Source of the DNA: Shewanella sp. SR44-3
GTDB taxonomy: Bacteria > Pseudomonadota > Gammaproteobacteria > Enterobacterales > Shewanellaceae
Direction: 5' to 3'
Length of the DNA: 48,887 nt
Assembly: GCF_014163735.1 (NCBI RefSeq)
Contig: NZ_JACJDV010000028.1
Coordinates: 1-48,887, forward strand
Of the stretch, positions 18,362 through 29,804 are shown piece by piece. A program made the position numbers and the translations under genes. Below the pieces are notes generated by a model. That model was not told where the DNA came from. It worked only from the letters and a program-made list of their open reading frames with translations, and did no database searches. How positions within the stretch are numbered: the first letter of the stretch is position 1; the number at the start of each line of letters is the position of its first letter.

Positions 18362-18396
18362 TAAAAAACGCCAAGGGAAACCTTGGCGTTTTTTAT
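18362..18396. terminator. Bidirectional terminator between the GGDEF gene and cysZ
   Basis: ACGCCAAGG and CCTTGGCGT form a strong stem with an A-run before it and a T-run after it, placed between the stops of two convergent genes. Confidence 0.92.
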
Positions 18397-18425
18397 TATG
18401 TGTTAGCTAACTGAGCTGAGGTTAG

Positions 18426-19199
18426 CTAGTCAGCGGCAATCACAGGGTGCTTATAAGCTTCTCTGTACCTGTCGACCCACATAGCTGTTGCGCCGCAAAT
18501 CGCTACAGGCATCACGATAAAGTTGATGATAGGGATCATGGCAAATAAGGTGACGGCGGCGCCAAAGCTATAACTTGTGCCTCGGGTTTGCCTCAGGGCA
18601 AATTTCATGTCCTCAAATGGCACCTTATGATTATCAAACGGGAAATCACAATACTGCACTGCCATCATCCAGGCTGTGAATAAAAACCACAGTACAGGTG
18701 CTAAGGTTTGGCCGACGACAGGAACCCAAAACAGAATTAAAAACCCAATAGCTCGCGGTAAATAATATTTAAGCTTTTGCCATTCACGGCCAAAAATTCT
18801 TGGCAAATCTTTCACCAAATCTATGGCGCCGCCAGAGTTTAGCGCTTTGCCGGTAAGGTGTTGCTCCACTTTTTCAGCCAACAAGCCGTTAAAAGGAGCT
18901 GCAAGCCAGTTCATCACTGAGCTGAAGATAAAAGACATAATAACCAGTAAGCTCAGCACAGCCAAAGGCCAAAGGAAAAACTTAAGCCAAGTTAGGTATT
19001 CTGGTAGTTGGCCATTAACCCAGTCAAACAACAGCGCTAATTCACCAATGGCTAGATACATTACAGTGCCAAAGAGCAGGATATTAATCATAAGCGGGAT
19101 AAATACGAAGCTTCGTAACCCCGGTTGTTTAATTAAACTAAAACCTGCCATAAAGTAGTCAAAGCCACTCTTATTCGTTTTTTTTACATCGCTGGGCAT
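18426..19199 (-). CDS. cysZ: Sulfate transporter CysZ
   Basis: This 257-residue inner-membrane protein with about four to six hydrophobic helices matches CysZ, which brings sulfate into the cell for cysteine synthesis. Recognisable stretches are SGFDYFMAGFSLI near the start, LAAPFNGLLAEKVE, and RGTSYSFGAAVTLFAMIPI near the end. I chose the ATG at 19199 because AAGGAGAG lies at the right distance. An upstream in-frame reading to 19256 lacks this. It diverges from smc. In E. coli cysZ is also adjacent to zipA and ligA. Confidence 0.93.
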   Translation of the reverse strand: MPSDVKKTNKSGFDYFMAGFSLIKQPGLRSFVFIPLMINILLFGTVMYLAIGELALLFDWVNGQLPEYLTWLKFFLWPLAVLSLLVIMSFIFSSVMNWLAAPFNGLLAEKVEQHLTGKALNSGGAIDLVKDLPRIFGREWQKLKYYLPRAIGFLILFWVPVVGQTLAPVLWFLFTAWMMAVQYCDFPFDNHKVPFEDMKFALRQTRGTSYSFGAAVTLFAMIPIINFIVMPVAICGATAMWVDRYREAYKHPVIAAD

Positions 19200-19364
19200 T
19201 AAGGCTCTCCTTAAAAGTCTTTTCAGGATTGTGCTTATCTCAAGGTCATAAAACAAGGCGATATCGCTATTTCACTGATAAAAATCGTTACAAAATGCGA
19301 CCTAATTGTTAAAGTGGGCGCCGTTGATACTTGTCTTAAGCCCAGGAAATGACTCTTTAGCAAT

Positions 19365-22300
19365 ATGAGATTAAAACAGATAAAACTTGCTGGATTTAAA
19401 TCCTTTGTCGACGTGACTAAAATTCCCTTCGAACAGCAACTATCAGCAATTATTGGCCCTAACGGTTGCGGTAAGTCAAACATCATCGACGCGGTGCGCT
19501 GGGTGCTTGGAGAGAGCTCGGCCAAGAATCTTCGTGGCGACTCGATGGCTGATGTTATCTTCAATGGCTCAAGTGTACGTCGCCCTGTGTCAGTAGCAGG
19601 GGTTGAGCTGGTATTTGATAACAGCTTAGGTCGCCTTGCTGGTCAATATGCCAGTTATCAAGAAATTTCCGTTAAGCGTCAGGTGAGCCGTGATGGCGAG
19701 AGTTCGTATTTTCTGAATGGACAAAAATGCCGTCGTAAAGACATCACCGACCTATTCATGGGAACCGGTCTTGGCCCGCGCAGTTATGCCATTATTGAAC
19801 AAGGGACTATTTCACGTTTAATTGAATCTAGGCCGCAAGATTTGCGGGTATTTATCGAAGAAGCTGCGGGCATTTCTCGTTATAAAGAACGTCGTAAAGA
19901 GACTGAAAATCGCATTCGCCATACCCGTGACAACTTAGCGCGCCTAAATGATATTCGTCTTGAGCTAGGCACTCAGCTCGATAAACTGGCGCAGCAGGCT
20001 AAATCGGCGTTAGCTTACCGCGAATTTAAGCATAGCGAGCGCCAGTTACAGGCGCAATTACTCGTGGTGCGTTATCAAGAGTTAGCCCTTAATACCCAAA
20101 AAATTGAACAAGAAGTTCAGCAGTTTGAACTTGAATTGGCGGCAATTAATTCTGCTGCACAAGCTGCGGAATTGACATTATTGCAATGGCAAACCAGCTT
20201 AGCCGAGTTAACGGAGCTTGAGCAGCAGCAAGTTGAGCACTTTTACCAAAGCCGCACTGATATTGCTAAATGTGAACAAGCCCTGCAGCATTGGCAAGCG
20301 CAGCACAGCCAGTGGCAGCAGCAAAAACAAGCGTTAACGGCCCAGCTTGAGCAAAATATCCATGGGCAAAACCAAGGGATGCTTGAGCTGCAAAGGTTAG
20401 AGGCCGAGCAAGCCCAGCAGCAAGCTGTGTGGCAGGCGAGCCAAGAGGCCCTTGAGATGCTCGAGGAGCAAATCAATGCCCTCGAAGACAGCAGCGATGA
20501 ACTCAACCAAAAGTTAAGCCGCAGTCAAGAAGCTTTATCCAGCGCAAAAATGACCTATGCATTAGAAAATTCTAAGCTTGAGCATGTTCAACGGGACTTA
20601 CTGCAAAGCGAGTCAAAACTTATCGAGCTTGCCAATGAGTACGATGGGTTGAAACACAGGGATAATCATGATGCCTGCGAGCAGCTGCGTCTTACATTAA
20701 CGGATAACCAAGAGGCGCAATTACAACAGGCCCAGCTTAGCGCCGAGCTTGAACAGGCTTTGCATGCTCAAGAGCAGCAGCTTAATGACAGCACAACGCA
20801 TTATCAGCAATTAATGTCCGCGCAAACGTCAGCCAAATCCCGCTATCAAGTAATAGAAGAGTGGTTAGCCGATGAACAAGGCACTGATGGCTCTGTGCTA
20901 CTGTGGCAACACATTAAGGTGACTCCAGGTTGGGAACTTGCGGTTGAATTAGCTTTGCAACAAGTGCTGCAGGCAAAAATATTGCAACCTAACACTCTGA
21001 CTCAAGCAGGCTTTGAGCAAGACTGTCAAAACATAGGGTTTATGCCTTCAGCAACTTCATTTAGCCATAAGGCATTTTCAGCCGAAGTGAATTTGGCCCC
21101 TTGGACAGAGCAACTTATTTGGGTTGAAGATTTAGCCTATGCTAAAGCTCATATTAATGAACTCAAGCCACAGCAGTGCTTTGTGAGCCGTGATGGTTAT
21201 TTACTCGGGCAAGGTTTTTTATTGCAAGCCAAGAGCCAAAAACAGTCAAATCTATTATTGACCCAAGAGCTGAGTCAGCTTTCATTGCATATTGAGGGTT
21301 TGAATGTTGACACTGAGCTCGCCCATCAGCAGATGCTTGAGGCAAAGCAAGCGCTGACCCAGATAAAACAGTCAGTGCTTGATACCCAGAAACAAGGCCA
21401 TGAGTTGCAACTTAAGCTGCAGACATTAACTTCTGAACTTGCTAGGTTACAGCACCAAGATGACACCCGTGCCAAGCATTTAGCAAAACTTGTGGCTGCC
21501 CAATCTCAACTTGAGCTGCAGCGGCAAGAAAGCCTGCTGCAACAAGCGGCCTTGCAGGAATGGCTAGACAATCAAGACGATGTATTACAAGGTTTATCCA
21601 ACACTCAGCAAAAGGTTAATCAAGAGTGGTTGTCGGTTAGTGCTCAACTTAGGCAGGCTAAAGCTGCGCGCATTGAGCAAGAAAAAACCAAGGGACGCCA
21701 TGAGCAAGTTCGCCAATCTTTGAGCACTCAATTGGCGCTGCAACAACAAGCATTGAAGCAAACGGCCCTTAAACACCAAGAGTTGAGCCATAGCTTAGCG
21801 CAACTTGAGCAAGCAAGCCGTCAGCAACAAAGTAGCCAAGAACAAGACCAACATAGCCAACACGAGCGTAAACTCGCCCTGTTGCTGGAGACTCAAGCAA
21901 TACAGCAGACACAGCTAAATGATACCCGTAGTAAACAAGCTAAGGTTCAAACTGAGCTAGATAATGTACTATTAACGCAAAAACAACAGCTTGGTATCAT
22001 TGAAGGCTTGACTCAAAAGATAGGCGCGTTAAAGTTACGTCGTGAGGGTTTTAAAGGTCAGGCTGATGCGCAGCAGCAATTGCTCGATGAGCATAAGGTG
22101 GATGTGGCTAATGTAATTGCTCAACTAAAGGCGGATGTCAAAACTGGGCAACTCAGCACTGAGCTAGATGCACTAAGGGCAGAAATCGTAAAGCTAGGCG
22201 CCATAAACCTTGCTGCCATTGAAGAATATGAAGTGCAACAGCAGCGTAAAAGCTATTTAGATGCGCAAGATGAAGATCTAAACAAAGGCTTATTGATCCT

Positions 22301-22811
22301 TGAAGATGCGATTCGTAAGATAGACAAGGAAACCCGCAGTCGCTTTAAGGCTACGTTTGAGGCGGTAAATAAAGATTTAGGTTTACTGTTTCCTAAAGTG
22401 TTTGGCGGTGGTCAGGCATATTTAGCGTTAACAGAAGATGATTTGCTTGAAACAGGCGTGACCATCATGGCGCAGCCACCAGGGAAAAAGAACAGTAGCA
22501 TTCACTTATTAAGCGGTGGAGAAAAAGCGCTAACCGCATTATCATTGGTGTTTGCCATCTTTAGGCTGAATCCAGCACCTTTTTGTATGTTAGATGAAGT
22601 TGATGCGCCACTCGATGATGCCAACGTCGAACGTTTTTGCCGTTTATTACAAGAAATGTCCCAAAGCGTACAGTTTATATACATTAGCCATAATAAAATA
22701 ACCATGGAAATGGCAGATCAATTAATTGGCGTTACTATGCATGAACCTGGGGTTTCACGTATAGTTGCTGTGGATATAGAACAAGCGGTCGCCATGGCGG
22801 ACGCGCTATAA
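19365..22811 (+). CDS. smc: Chromosome segregation protein SMC
   Basis: This 1148-residue condensin ATPase has the standard layout. An N-terminal ATPase half carries Walker A GPNGCGKSN (about residues 32-40) and the Q-loop near GTGLGPRSYAIIEQG. A very long glutamine-rich coiled coil runs from about 170 to 500 and 660 to 970, interrupted by a globular hinge (about 500-650). The C-terminal ATPase half carries signature LLSGGEKALTALSL and Walker B PFCMLDEVDAPLDD. SMC dimers with ScpAB extrude DNA loops and organise newly replicated origins. The start is MRLKQIKLAGFKSF, the canonical N-terminus. zipA begins 19 nt after its stop. Confidence 0.97.
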   Translation: MRLKQIKLAGFKSFVDVTKIPFEQQLSAIIGPNGCGKSNIIDAVRWVLGESSAKNLRGDSMADVIFNGSSVRRPVSVAGVELVFDNSLGRLAGQYASYQEISVKRQVSRDGESSYFLNGQKCRRKDITDLFMGTGLGPRSYAIIEQGTISRLIESRPQDLRVFIEEAAGISRYKERRKETENRIRHTRDNLARLNDIRLELGTQLDKLAQQAKSALAYREFKHSERQLQAQLLVVRYQELALNTQKIEQEVQQFELELAAINSAAQAAELTLLQWQTSLAELTELEQQQVEHFYQSRTDIAKCEQALQHWQAQHSQWQQQKQALTAQLEQNIHGQNQGMLELQRLEAEQAQQQAVWQASQEALEMLEEQINALEDSSDELNQKLSRSQEALSSAKMTYALENSKLEHVQRDLLQSESKLIELANEYDGLKHRDNHDACEQLRLTLTDNQEAQLQQAQLSAELEQALHAQEQQLNDSTTHYQQLMSAQTSAKSRYQVIEEWLADEQGTDGSVLLWQHIKVTPGWELAVELALQQVLQAKILQPNTLTQAGFEQDCQNIGFMPSATSFSHKAFSAEVNLAPWTEQLIWVEDLAYAKAHINELKPQQCFVSRDGYLLGQGFLLQAKSQKQSNLLLTQELSQLSLHIEGLNVDTELAHQQMLEAKQALTQIKQSVLDTQKQGHELQLKLQTLTSELARLQHQDDTRAKHLAKLVAAQSQLELQRQESLLQQAALQEWLDNQDDVLQGLSNTQQKVNQEWLSVSAQLRQAKAARIEQEKTKGRHEQVRQSLSTQLALQQQALKQTALKHQELSHSLAQLEQASRQQQSSQEQDQHSQHERKLALLLETQAIQQTQLNDTRSKQAKVQTELDNVLLTQKQQLGIIEGLTQKIGALKLRREGFKGQADAQQQLLDEHKVDVANVIAQLKADVKTGQLSTELDALRAEIVKLGAINLAAIEEYEVQQQRKSYLDAQDEDLNKGLLILEDAIRKIDKETRSRFKATFEAVNKDLGLLFPKVFGGGQAYLALTEDDLLETGVTIMAQPPGKKNSSIHLLSGGEKALTALSLVFAIFRLNPAPFCMLDEVDAPLDDANVERFCRLLQEMSQSVQFIYISHNKITMEMADQLIGVTMHEPGVSRIVAVDIEQAVAMADAL

Positions 22812-22830
22812 ATAGGAATACAGGTAACCA

Positions 22831-23727
22831 ATGGAAGATTTACAACTTGTTTTGTTTGTATTGGGTGCTATCGCTATTATTGCGGTATTGGCACATGGTT
22901 TTTGGTCTATTCGCAAACAGCAACCTAAGCCGATAAGAGAAAGAACACGGGCGCAAAATATTAGTGAAGCACAACGTCGTGATAGCCAAGGCTTTGATGC
23001 TGATGGCATTGGCGCTGTCCGTGTGCGCAAGCCCGGTGATAAAGAGCAAGCTGGGCATCATAATCACACCAGCGTTCCTGTGATGACGTTACAAAAAACG
23101 TCTCAAGCTCAAACTGAGACTACAGCTGCCCGTAGCCTTGAACCGGTAACCGCTGAGCGAGCATCAACAGTAAAAACTATGGCAGAGCCAGCTCAATTTG
23201 AGACAGGAAAGCATGAGCCTGAATTATTTTCTGAACCTGTTTCTAGCTCGCAGCCCTTAGCGGCGCAAGCCCAAGCAACTCCAGAGGTGTCGCCCCAGGA
23301 GCCAGAAGCGCTGGGTGAGCCTCAAGATGTATTAGTACTGCACGTGGTTGCGCAAGATGGACAAGAAATTCAAGGTGCAGAATTGCTGCCCTGTTTGTTA
23401 TCTCTGAATTTTAAGTTTGGTGATATGAATATTTTCCATCGTCACAGCGATAATGCTGGTAACGGCAAGGTGTTGTTCTCTTTAGCTAACATGATGAAGC
23501 CGGGGGTGTTTGAGCCTGACAATATGGAACAGTTTTGCACCCAAGGGATAGTGATGTTTATGACATTACCTTGCTATGGTGATGCTCAATATAACTTCTC
23601 TATCATGCTTAATTCTGCTGAGCAGCTTGCTGATGATTTAGGTGCAGTGGTGTTAGATGAACAGCGTAAAACCTGGACAGAGCACAATAAACAAGATTAT
23701 TTACGCCGTATAAAAGCCATAGTCTAA
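22831..23727 (+). CDS. zipA: Cell division protein ZipA
   Basis: This 298-residue protein has one N-terminal membrane anchor (about residues 5-22, [20 protein letters not shown]), a charged and then Pro/Gln/Glu-rich linker (about 25-165), and a C-terminal FtsZ-binding domain (about 167-296; [40 protein letters not shown]). ZipA tethers FtsZ to the inner membrane at the division site. It is co-oriented with smc and ligA. A perfect hairpin lies between zipA and ligA. Confidence 0.96.
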   Translation: MEDLQLVLFVLGAIAIIAVLAHGFWSIRKQQPKPIRERTRAQNISEAQRRDSQGFDADGIGAVRVRKPGDKEQAGHHNHTSVPVMTLQKTSQAQTETTAARSLEPVTAERASTVKTMAEPAQFETGKHEPELFSEPVSSSQPLAAQAQATPEVSPQEPEALGEPQDVLVLHVVAQDGQEIQGAELLPCLLSLNFKFGDMNIFHRHSDNAGNGKVLFSLANMMKPGVFEPDNMEQFCTQGIVMFMTLPCYGDAQYNFSIMLNSAEQLADDLGAVVLDEQRKTWTEHNKQDYLRRIKAIV

Positions 23728-23743
23728 GTCTAAGTTTAATATA

Positions 23744-23774
23744 ACAAATAAGGCCGCTTAGCGGCCTTATTTGT
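23744..23774 (+). terminator. Hairpin between zipA and ligA
   Basis: A perfect 14-bp stem (23744-23757 with 23761-23774, TTA loop) sits 20 nt before the ligA start. The right arm ends in TTATTTGT, so it may terminate fully or partly, letting ligA be expressed separately from zipA. Confidence 0.75.
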
Positions 23775-23784
23775 TATCTAGTAG

Positions 23785-25806
<2,022 letters not shown>

Positions 25807-25878
25807 GCAGGGGGATGCGTCTTTTATCAAGCAACAGCCTGTCATTAATTGATTGTAATCGTGTCATCTGGAGTCAGT

Positions 25879-26508
25879 TTGAATTTTAGCAATATTACTT
25901 GGCTCGATGAAAAGGGCCAGATTAAACCGCCCATCTTCTTGTATTTGATATTGGTGTTTTTAGCTCGAGGCTGGTGTGTGTTTATTGCCTCTTTGACTCA
26001 ATTTAGCGATCAAGCAGGCTTAGTGAAGCTGTTTTATCCAGAAAAAAGTGACTTCATTTTGGCACTGATATCAGGTATTGGTGCTGTGATGATTTACGGC
26101 TTAGTGATTAGTGAGCGCAAGCGCTCGCCTATTTGGATACAACCCGTGTTTAGGCACTTTATCAGCATGATGTGGCTGTTACTGGTACTGGATGCCATTA
26201 TTTTAGGCCAGAGGTTAGTGCATGATTATTTCATCTTTAAAATTAGCTACGCCCTAGATGGGCTTATCTTATTCTGGTCAGCCCTCTATTTAGCTAATTC
26301 AAAACGGCTTAAGTACTATGCTAAAGATTGGCATAAGGAAGAAGTGCTTGAAACACACAGTGTGCCTGATGAAGTTTCAGTGGATCATGGCACTGACCAA
26401 TCTTTAGCAAGTATTAGCCCCAAGATATCAAAGCGCACTGCTGCCAATGCACCTTCAGAGCTCGAACAGCTGCAAGCACACGATAAAGACAATAAGAAAA
26501 GGCAATAA
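25879..26508 (+). CDS. DUF2919 (YfeZ-like) inner membrane protein
   Basis: This protein of about 209 residues has around four membrane helices (IFLYLILVFLARGWCVFIA, FILALISGIGAVMIYGLVI, HFISMMWLLLVLDAIIL, LDGLILFWSALYLAN) and a hydrophilic C-terminal tail of about 50 residues. The N-terminal WLDEKGQIKPP... before the first helix fits DUF2919/YfeZ, whose function is unknown. No ATG is suitable. TTG at 25879 has GGAG five bases upstream, while TTG at 25849 and GTG at 25861 are weaker options. It follows ligA by about 70 nt and is probably in the same unit. Confidence 0.65.
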   Translation: MNFSNITWLDEKGQIKPPIFLYLILVFLARGWCVFIASLTQFSDQAGLVKLFYPEKSDFILALISGIGAVMIYGLVISERKRSPIWIQPVFRHFISMMWLLLVLDAIILGQRLVHDYFIFKISYALDGLILFWSALYLANSKRLKYYAKDWHKEEVLETHSVPDEVSVDHGTDQSLASISPKISKRTAANAPSELEQLQAHDKDNKKRQ

Positions 26509-26678
26509 ACTCCTGTAATTAGCCAAGTCAATAAGACTTTTGCTGTAATAATGAGCGTTCGCGCTGATAAAATAAGCAAAAGCTAGCTTATAATCACTTT
26601 TTTTTAATAATAATCTATAGTTACTGTTACCTTTAACTCAACATAAATTATTAACGTCTACTTCAGAGGAGGGACAGG

Positions 26679-27902
26679 GTGGCCAAAGCTGAATTAACAA
26701 AAATCCCAGCCTCGCAAATGTTGGTGGGCTTGACGATAAAATTACCCTTGAAGTGGACTCAACATCCTTTTTTTATTAATCGAATTAAACTCAAAAGTCT
26801 TGCACAAATAGAGCTTATCCGTGGTTTGGATTTGAGCTTTGTTTATGTACTGTCAGGCCATGAACTTTTGCCTGAAACTATTGATGAAGTCGAAGATGCT
26901 TCTGAGGCAGAGGACGCTGCGAAACCTAAAACCAAAGGCAGTGCTCTTGATTCAAAATCAGCAGCCATCAAAGCCATGCGTATTGGGCAGCAGCGCTTTT
27001 TAAATAATATTAATGAAAGTCGTAGTGTATTTGCCAAAGTGGGGCTAGACCCAGAAGCGGCTTATCGTGATGCGGCGACATTAGTCGAAGGCTTGGTTGA
27101 GCATTTACAAGAGACTGATACACCATATCTGACATTAGTGGGTAGCGGTGAAATGGAAGTCAGTGTAACTCAGCACGGGATCTCAGTGGCTGTGTTGTCC
27201 TTGATGATAGGTCATGCATTAGATTTACCTAAGAGCGATATGCGCGATCTGGCTCTGGGTAGCTTGTTCCATGATTTTGGCAAATTAAAGATTCCTGAGA
27301 ATATTCGCCGTAAGCGTAATGATCTCAGCGAGCCCGAACGTAACTATTTAAAAATGCACCCTAATTTAGGTTTTGATACGCTCAACGCTTGTAGCTTGTA
27401 CCCTAAAAATGTACTGAATATTGTGCTTCATCATCATGAATACATAGATGGCAGTGGTTACCCTGATCATTTAACTGAAAAAGATATTCCTCAGCTGACT
27501 CAGATAGTGTCATTAGTGAATGATTATGAGGACTTATTAGCGCAATTTACCTTCTCGCCTCAATTAGCGCTTGGCACCCTATTTAAGTCTCATGCGAAGC
27601 AACATTCACAATCATTAATCGGTATTTTGGTTAAAGTGCTGGGTATTTTTCCCCCTGGGACTTTAGTTAGTTTGTCGGATGGCAGTATAGGGAAAGTGAT
27701 GATGACCACCAGTGAAGTGAAGCAGCCCCATGTGTGGTCTTGTAATCATGCTGGTGGTGAACCTAATTTACGATTCTTGCTGGAAGAAGATGTGACGGTA
27801 AGTTCAGTGCTTAAATTAGAAGAACTCACCGAAGGTGCATTAAAAACCTTGCAGGCCGACAGTCCGATAAGTTTTTATTTCAGCGCCATGCCAGATAGCT
27901 AA
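26679..27902 (+). CDS. HD-GYP domain protein (c-di-GMP phosphodiesterase)
   Basis: This 407-residue protein has an N-terminal DUF3391-like region (about residues 5-130) and an HD-GYP domain (about 150-330). The metal-binding HD pair is at about 198-199 (LFHDFGKLKIP), followed by HHHEYIDGSGYP with the GYP signature intact. Such proteins hydrolyse c-di-GMP to pGpG or GMP, the reverse of the GGDEF protein 8 kb upstream. No receiver or membrane part is seen. The start is GTG, supported by GAGGAGGGA six bases upstream. It is monocistronic. Confidence 0.9.
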   Translation: MAKAELTKIPASQMLVGLTIKLPLKWTQHPFFINRIKLKSLAQIELIRGLDLSFVYVLSGHELLPETIDEVEDASEAEDAAKPKTKGSALDSKSAAIKAMRIGQQRFLNNINESRSVFAKVGLDPEAAYRDAATLVEGLVEHLQETDTPYLTLVGSGEMEVSVTQHGISVAVLSLMIGHALDLPKSDMRDLALGSLFHDFGKLKIPENIRRKRNDLSEPERNYLKMHPNLGFDTLNACSLYPKNVLNIVLHHHEYIDGSGYPDHLTEKDIPQLTQIVSLVNDYEDLLAQFTFSPQLALGTLFKSHAKQHSQSLIGILVKVLGIFPPGTLVSLSDGSIGKVMMTTSEVKQPHVWSCNHAGGEPNLRFLLEEDVTVSSVLKLEELTEGALKTLQADSPISFYFSAMPDS

Positions 27903-28089
27903 TCAGTGGTTTTAGTGGCTAAATTTATTACTGCCCAGACTCGCGTTCAGCCTTAATCAAATATCAGCCATAAAAAACATCAGGCATTAACTCGTAGACA
28001 TCAAATAGCATTCCTCCCCGTGAATACGACACAGATGGATTTGACGCTATTAAATACACTCTTTATTTCCCAAAGGATCCTATACCCAA

Positions 28090-28941
28090 ATGAAGCAAAT
28101 TGGCATTATTGGCTGTGGTTGGTTTGGCTTACCATTAGCCCAAGCCTTCATAAAGCAAGGGCATCAAGTTATTGGCTCTAAACGTAGTCTTGAAGGCTGT
28201 AAGCAGCTGGCGAGCCTTGGTGTAACCGCTTATCCACTGGATTTAAATCAAGACTCTTTTGCTGATGAGATAAATGGGGTTCTTGATTGTGAGTTTTTGG
28301 TGATTAATATCCCTCCAGGACTCAGAAAAAAGGCTGGTAAACCTGAAAGCCGCTACCTTGAACAGTTGCAAAAACTACTCACACTGATAGGTCCGCGTTA
28401 CTATCAAAAGCTAGTGTTCATCAGCACCACAGGTGTTTACCCCGCCAAGATGGACTGCAGTGAGCCATTAAGTGAAGCAGATGCCGCGCCCCACAGCGAC
28501 TCCAGCGAGACCTTGCTTAAAGCAGAAGCTTTATTTGCTCAAATAACGAATAGTTGCATTGTTAGGTTTGCAGGTCTTGTCGGCCCTAATCGCCATCCAG
28601 GACGCTTTTTGGCGGGTAAAGCATCTTTAAGTGGCGCAAATGTGGCGGTTAATCTTGTGCATCTTGATGACTGTATCGCCGCTGTGATGCAGATAATTAA
28701 TGCAGAACACCGCGCTAATAACTGTGTTAATAGCACTACTGAAATCTACAATGTTGTTGCACCAATACACCCAAACAAAGGGGAGTTTTACGCCTTTGCA
28801 AGCGCTCATCTAGGTCTTGCTGCGCCAGAGTTTAATCAGCAGCTGATGCCTACCAAAGTCATATCAGGAGCGCTTCTGTGTCAGCAGTTTGGCTTTGTAT
28901 ATCAATATCCTGATCCCTTTAAAATGCTGTATGCCTGTTAA
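28090..28941 (+). CDS. yeeZ: YeeZ-like NAD(P)-binding epimerase/dehydratase family protein
   Basis: This 283-residue Rossmann-fold protein begins with the dinucleotide motif GIIGCGWFGLPLA and follows the atypical SDR protein YeeZ along its length: GSKRS, VFISTTGVYP, VRFAGLVGPNRHPGRFLAGK, NLVHLDDCI and GFVYQYPDP near the end. The catalytic Tyr-Lys pair of classical SDR enzymes is not clear. YeeZ has no established reaction, so only a sugar-nucleotide-type epimerase or reductase fold can be stated. Confidence 0.82.
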   Translation: MKQIGIIGCGWFGLPLAQAFIKQGHQVIGSKRSLEGCKQLASLGVTAYPLDLNQDSFADEINGVLDCEFLVINIPPGLRKKAGKPESRYLEQLQKLLTLIGPRYYQKLVFISTTGVYPAKMDCSEPLSEADAAPHSDSSETLLKAEALFAQITNSCIVRFAGLVGPNRHPGRFLAGKASLSGANVAVNLVHLDDCIAAVMQIINAEHRANNCVNSTTEIYNVVAPIHPNKGEFYAFASAHLGLAAPEFNQQLMPTKVISGALLCQQFGFVYQYPDPFKMLYAC

Positions 28942-29013
28942 GGGCACTTAGGGTATAATTCGCCACAGAAATGAGCCGCCTCGGTTTAGATTAGCGACCC
29001 AAAGGGCAAAAGC

Positions 29014-29244
29014 GTGAATAATATTCAAGAGTTTCCACTGTTAAGCGGTGATGAGTTTGTAGAACTGTATAAAGTGCTTAAAGTACAAGGTTTAGTTAAT
29101 GGCGGCGGTGAAGCCAAACATGCGATTACCGAAGGCCAAGTTAACGTTAATGGCGAAGTTGATACTCGAAAACGCAAGAAGTGTGTTGTGGGTGATGTCA
29201 TTGAATTCAATAATGTATCTATTAAAATAGTTGCCACTAAGTAA
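29014..29244 (+). CDS. S4-like RNA-binding protein (YbcJ type)
   Basis: This 76-residue protein is essentially one S4-like RNA-binding domain: FVELYKVLKVQGLVNGGGEAKHAI, then EGQVNVNGEVDTRKRKK and GDVIEF. It matches YbcJ, a small RNA-binding protein of unknown target thought to act in translation or ribosome biology. The start is GTG, with AAAGGG about 10 nt upstream. rraB begins 9 nt after its stop, so the two are probably translated from one mRNA. Confidence 0.85.
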   Translation: MNNIQEFPLLSGDEFVELYKVLKVQGLVNGGGEAKHAITEGQVNVNGEVDTRKRKKCVVGDVIEFNNVSIKIVATK

Positions 29245-29253
29245 GGAATAAAC

Positions 29254-29640
29254 ATGCAATTTCCAGATGACGATAATGGTGAAATGCTTAAAGCGATGGC
29301 CGATGCAGGTATCGATCTTAGCAAAGCATTAGAAGTGGATTTCTTCTTAGTTTTTGATGAGCAGAGTGATGCAGAATCAGCCCTTGAAGCCTTAAGTCAA
29401 TCAGACTTAGAAGGTGAGCTAGAGCTTGTTTTTGATGATGAAATTGCAAAGTGGGAGCTGATTGTCGCTATCACTATGGTGCCGGCTTATGATGCGCTTG
29501 TGGCTAAAGAAACGGAACTTAACACCTTTGCAGCTGAGTTTGATGGCATGACAGATGGCTGGGGCGTGATGCAGCATCAAGAAGGCGATGATGAGTTTGC
29601 CGATGATGGCCATGTCCATGGGCCGGATTGTAAACACTAA
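29254..29640 (+). CDS. rraB: Regulator of ribonuclease E activity RraB
   Basis: This 128-residue acidic protein matches RraB, which binds RNase E and changes the set of mRNAs it degrades. The C-terminal half holds the family signature (VPAYDALVAKETELNTFAAEFDG, GWGVM). The tail is unusual in being His- and Cys-containing (HVHGPDCKH), which might bind metal. That is only a suggestion. The ribosome site is TAAGGA. It sits directly after the S4-domain gene and ends in a perfect-palindrome terminator. Confidence 0.85.
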   Translation: MQFPDDDNGEMLKAMADAGIDLSKALEVDFFLVFDEQSDAESALEALSQSDLEGELELVFDDEIAKWELIVAITMVPAYDALVAKETELNTFAAEFDGMTDGWGVMQHQEGDDEFADDGHVHGPDCKH

Positions 29641-29658
29641 TTGACGCGCTAACAGACA

Positions 29659-29690
29659 AGATAAAGCCAGCAAATTGCTGGCTTTATCTT
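29659..29690. terminator. Terminator after rraB
   Basis: A perfect 32-nt palindrome of two 16-nt arms (AAGATAAAGCCAGCAA and its complement) lies 19 nt after the rraB stop. The effective hairpin is the GCCAGC/GCTGGC core with a T-rich 3' arm. Confidence 0.85.
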
Positions 29691-29804
29691 AGATTTTTAA
29701 TCTTGGTTTATTAATTGTTTTCTTCCAAGATTATGTTTAACAGTTTGCTTTAAAAGTATGATTGAGTCGTACAAGAATTAATTTTGCACAAGGATGGCAA
29801 AGCC

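Noticed and set aside
19365..22811. Gln-rich, repetitive stretches in smc and sbcC as possible repeats or foreign DNA
   Set aside because: The repetition is the heptad pattern of long coiled coils expected in both proteins. No nucleotide-level tandem repeat is present.
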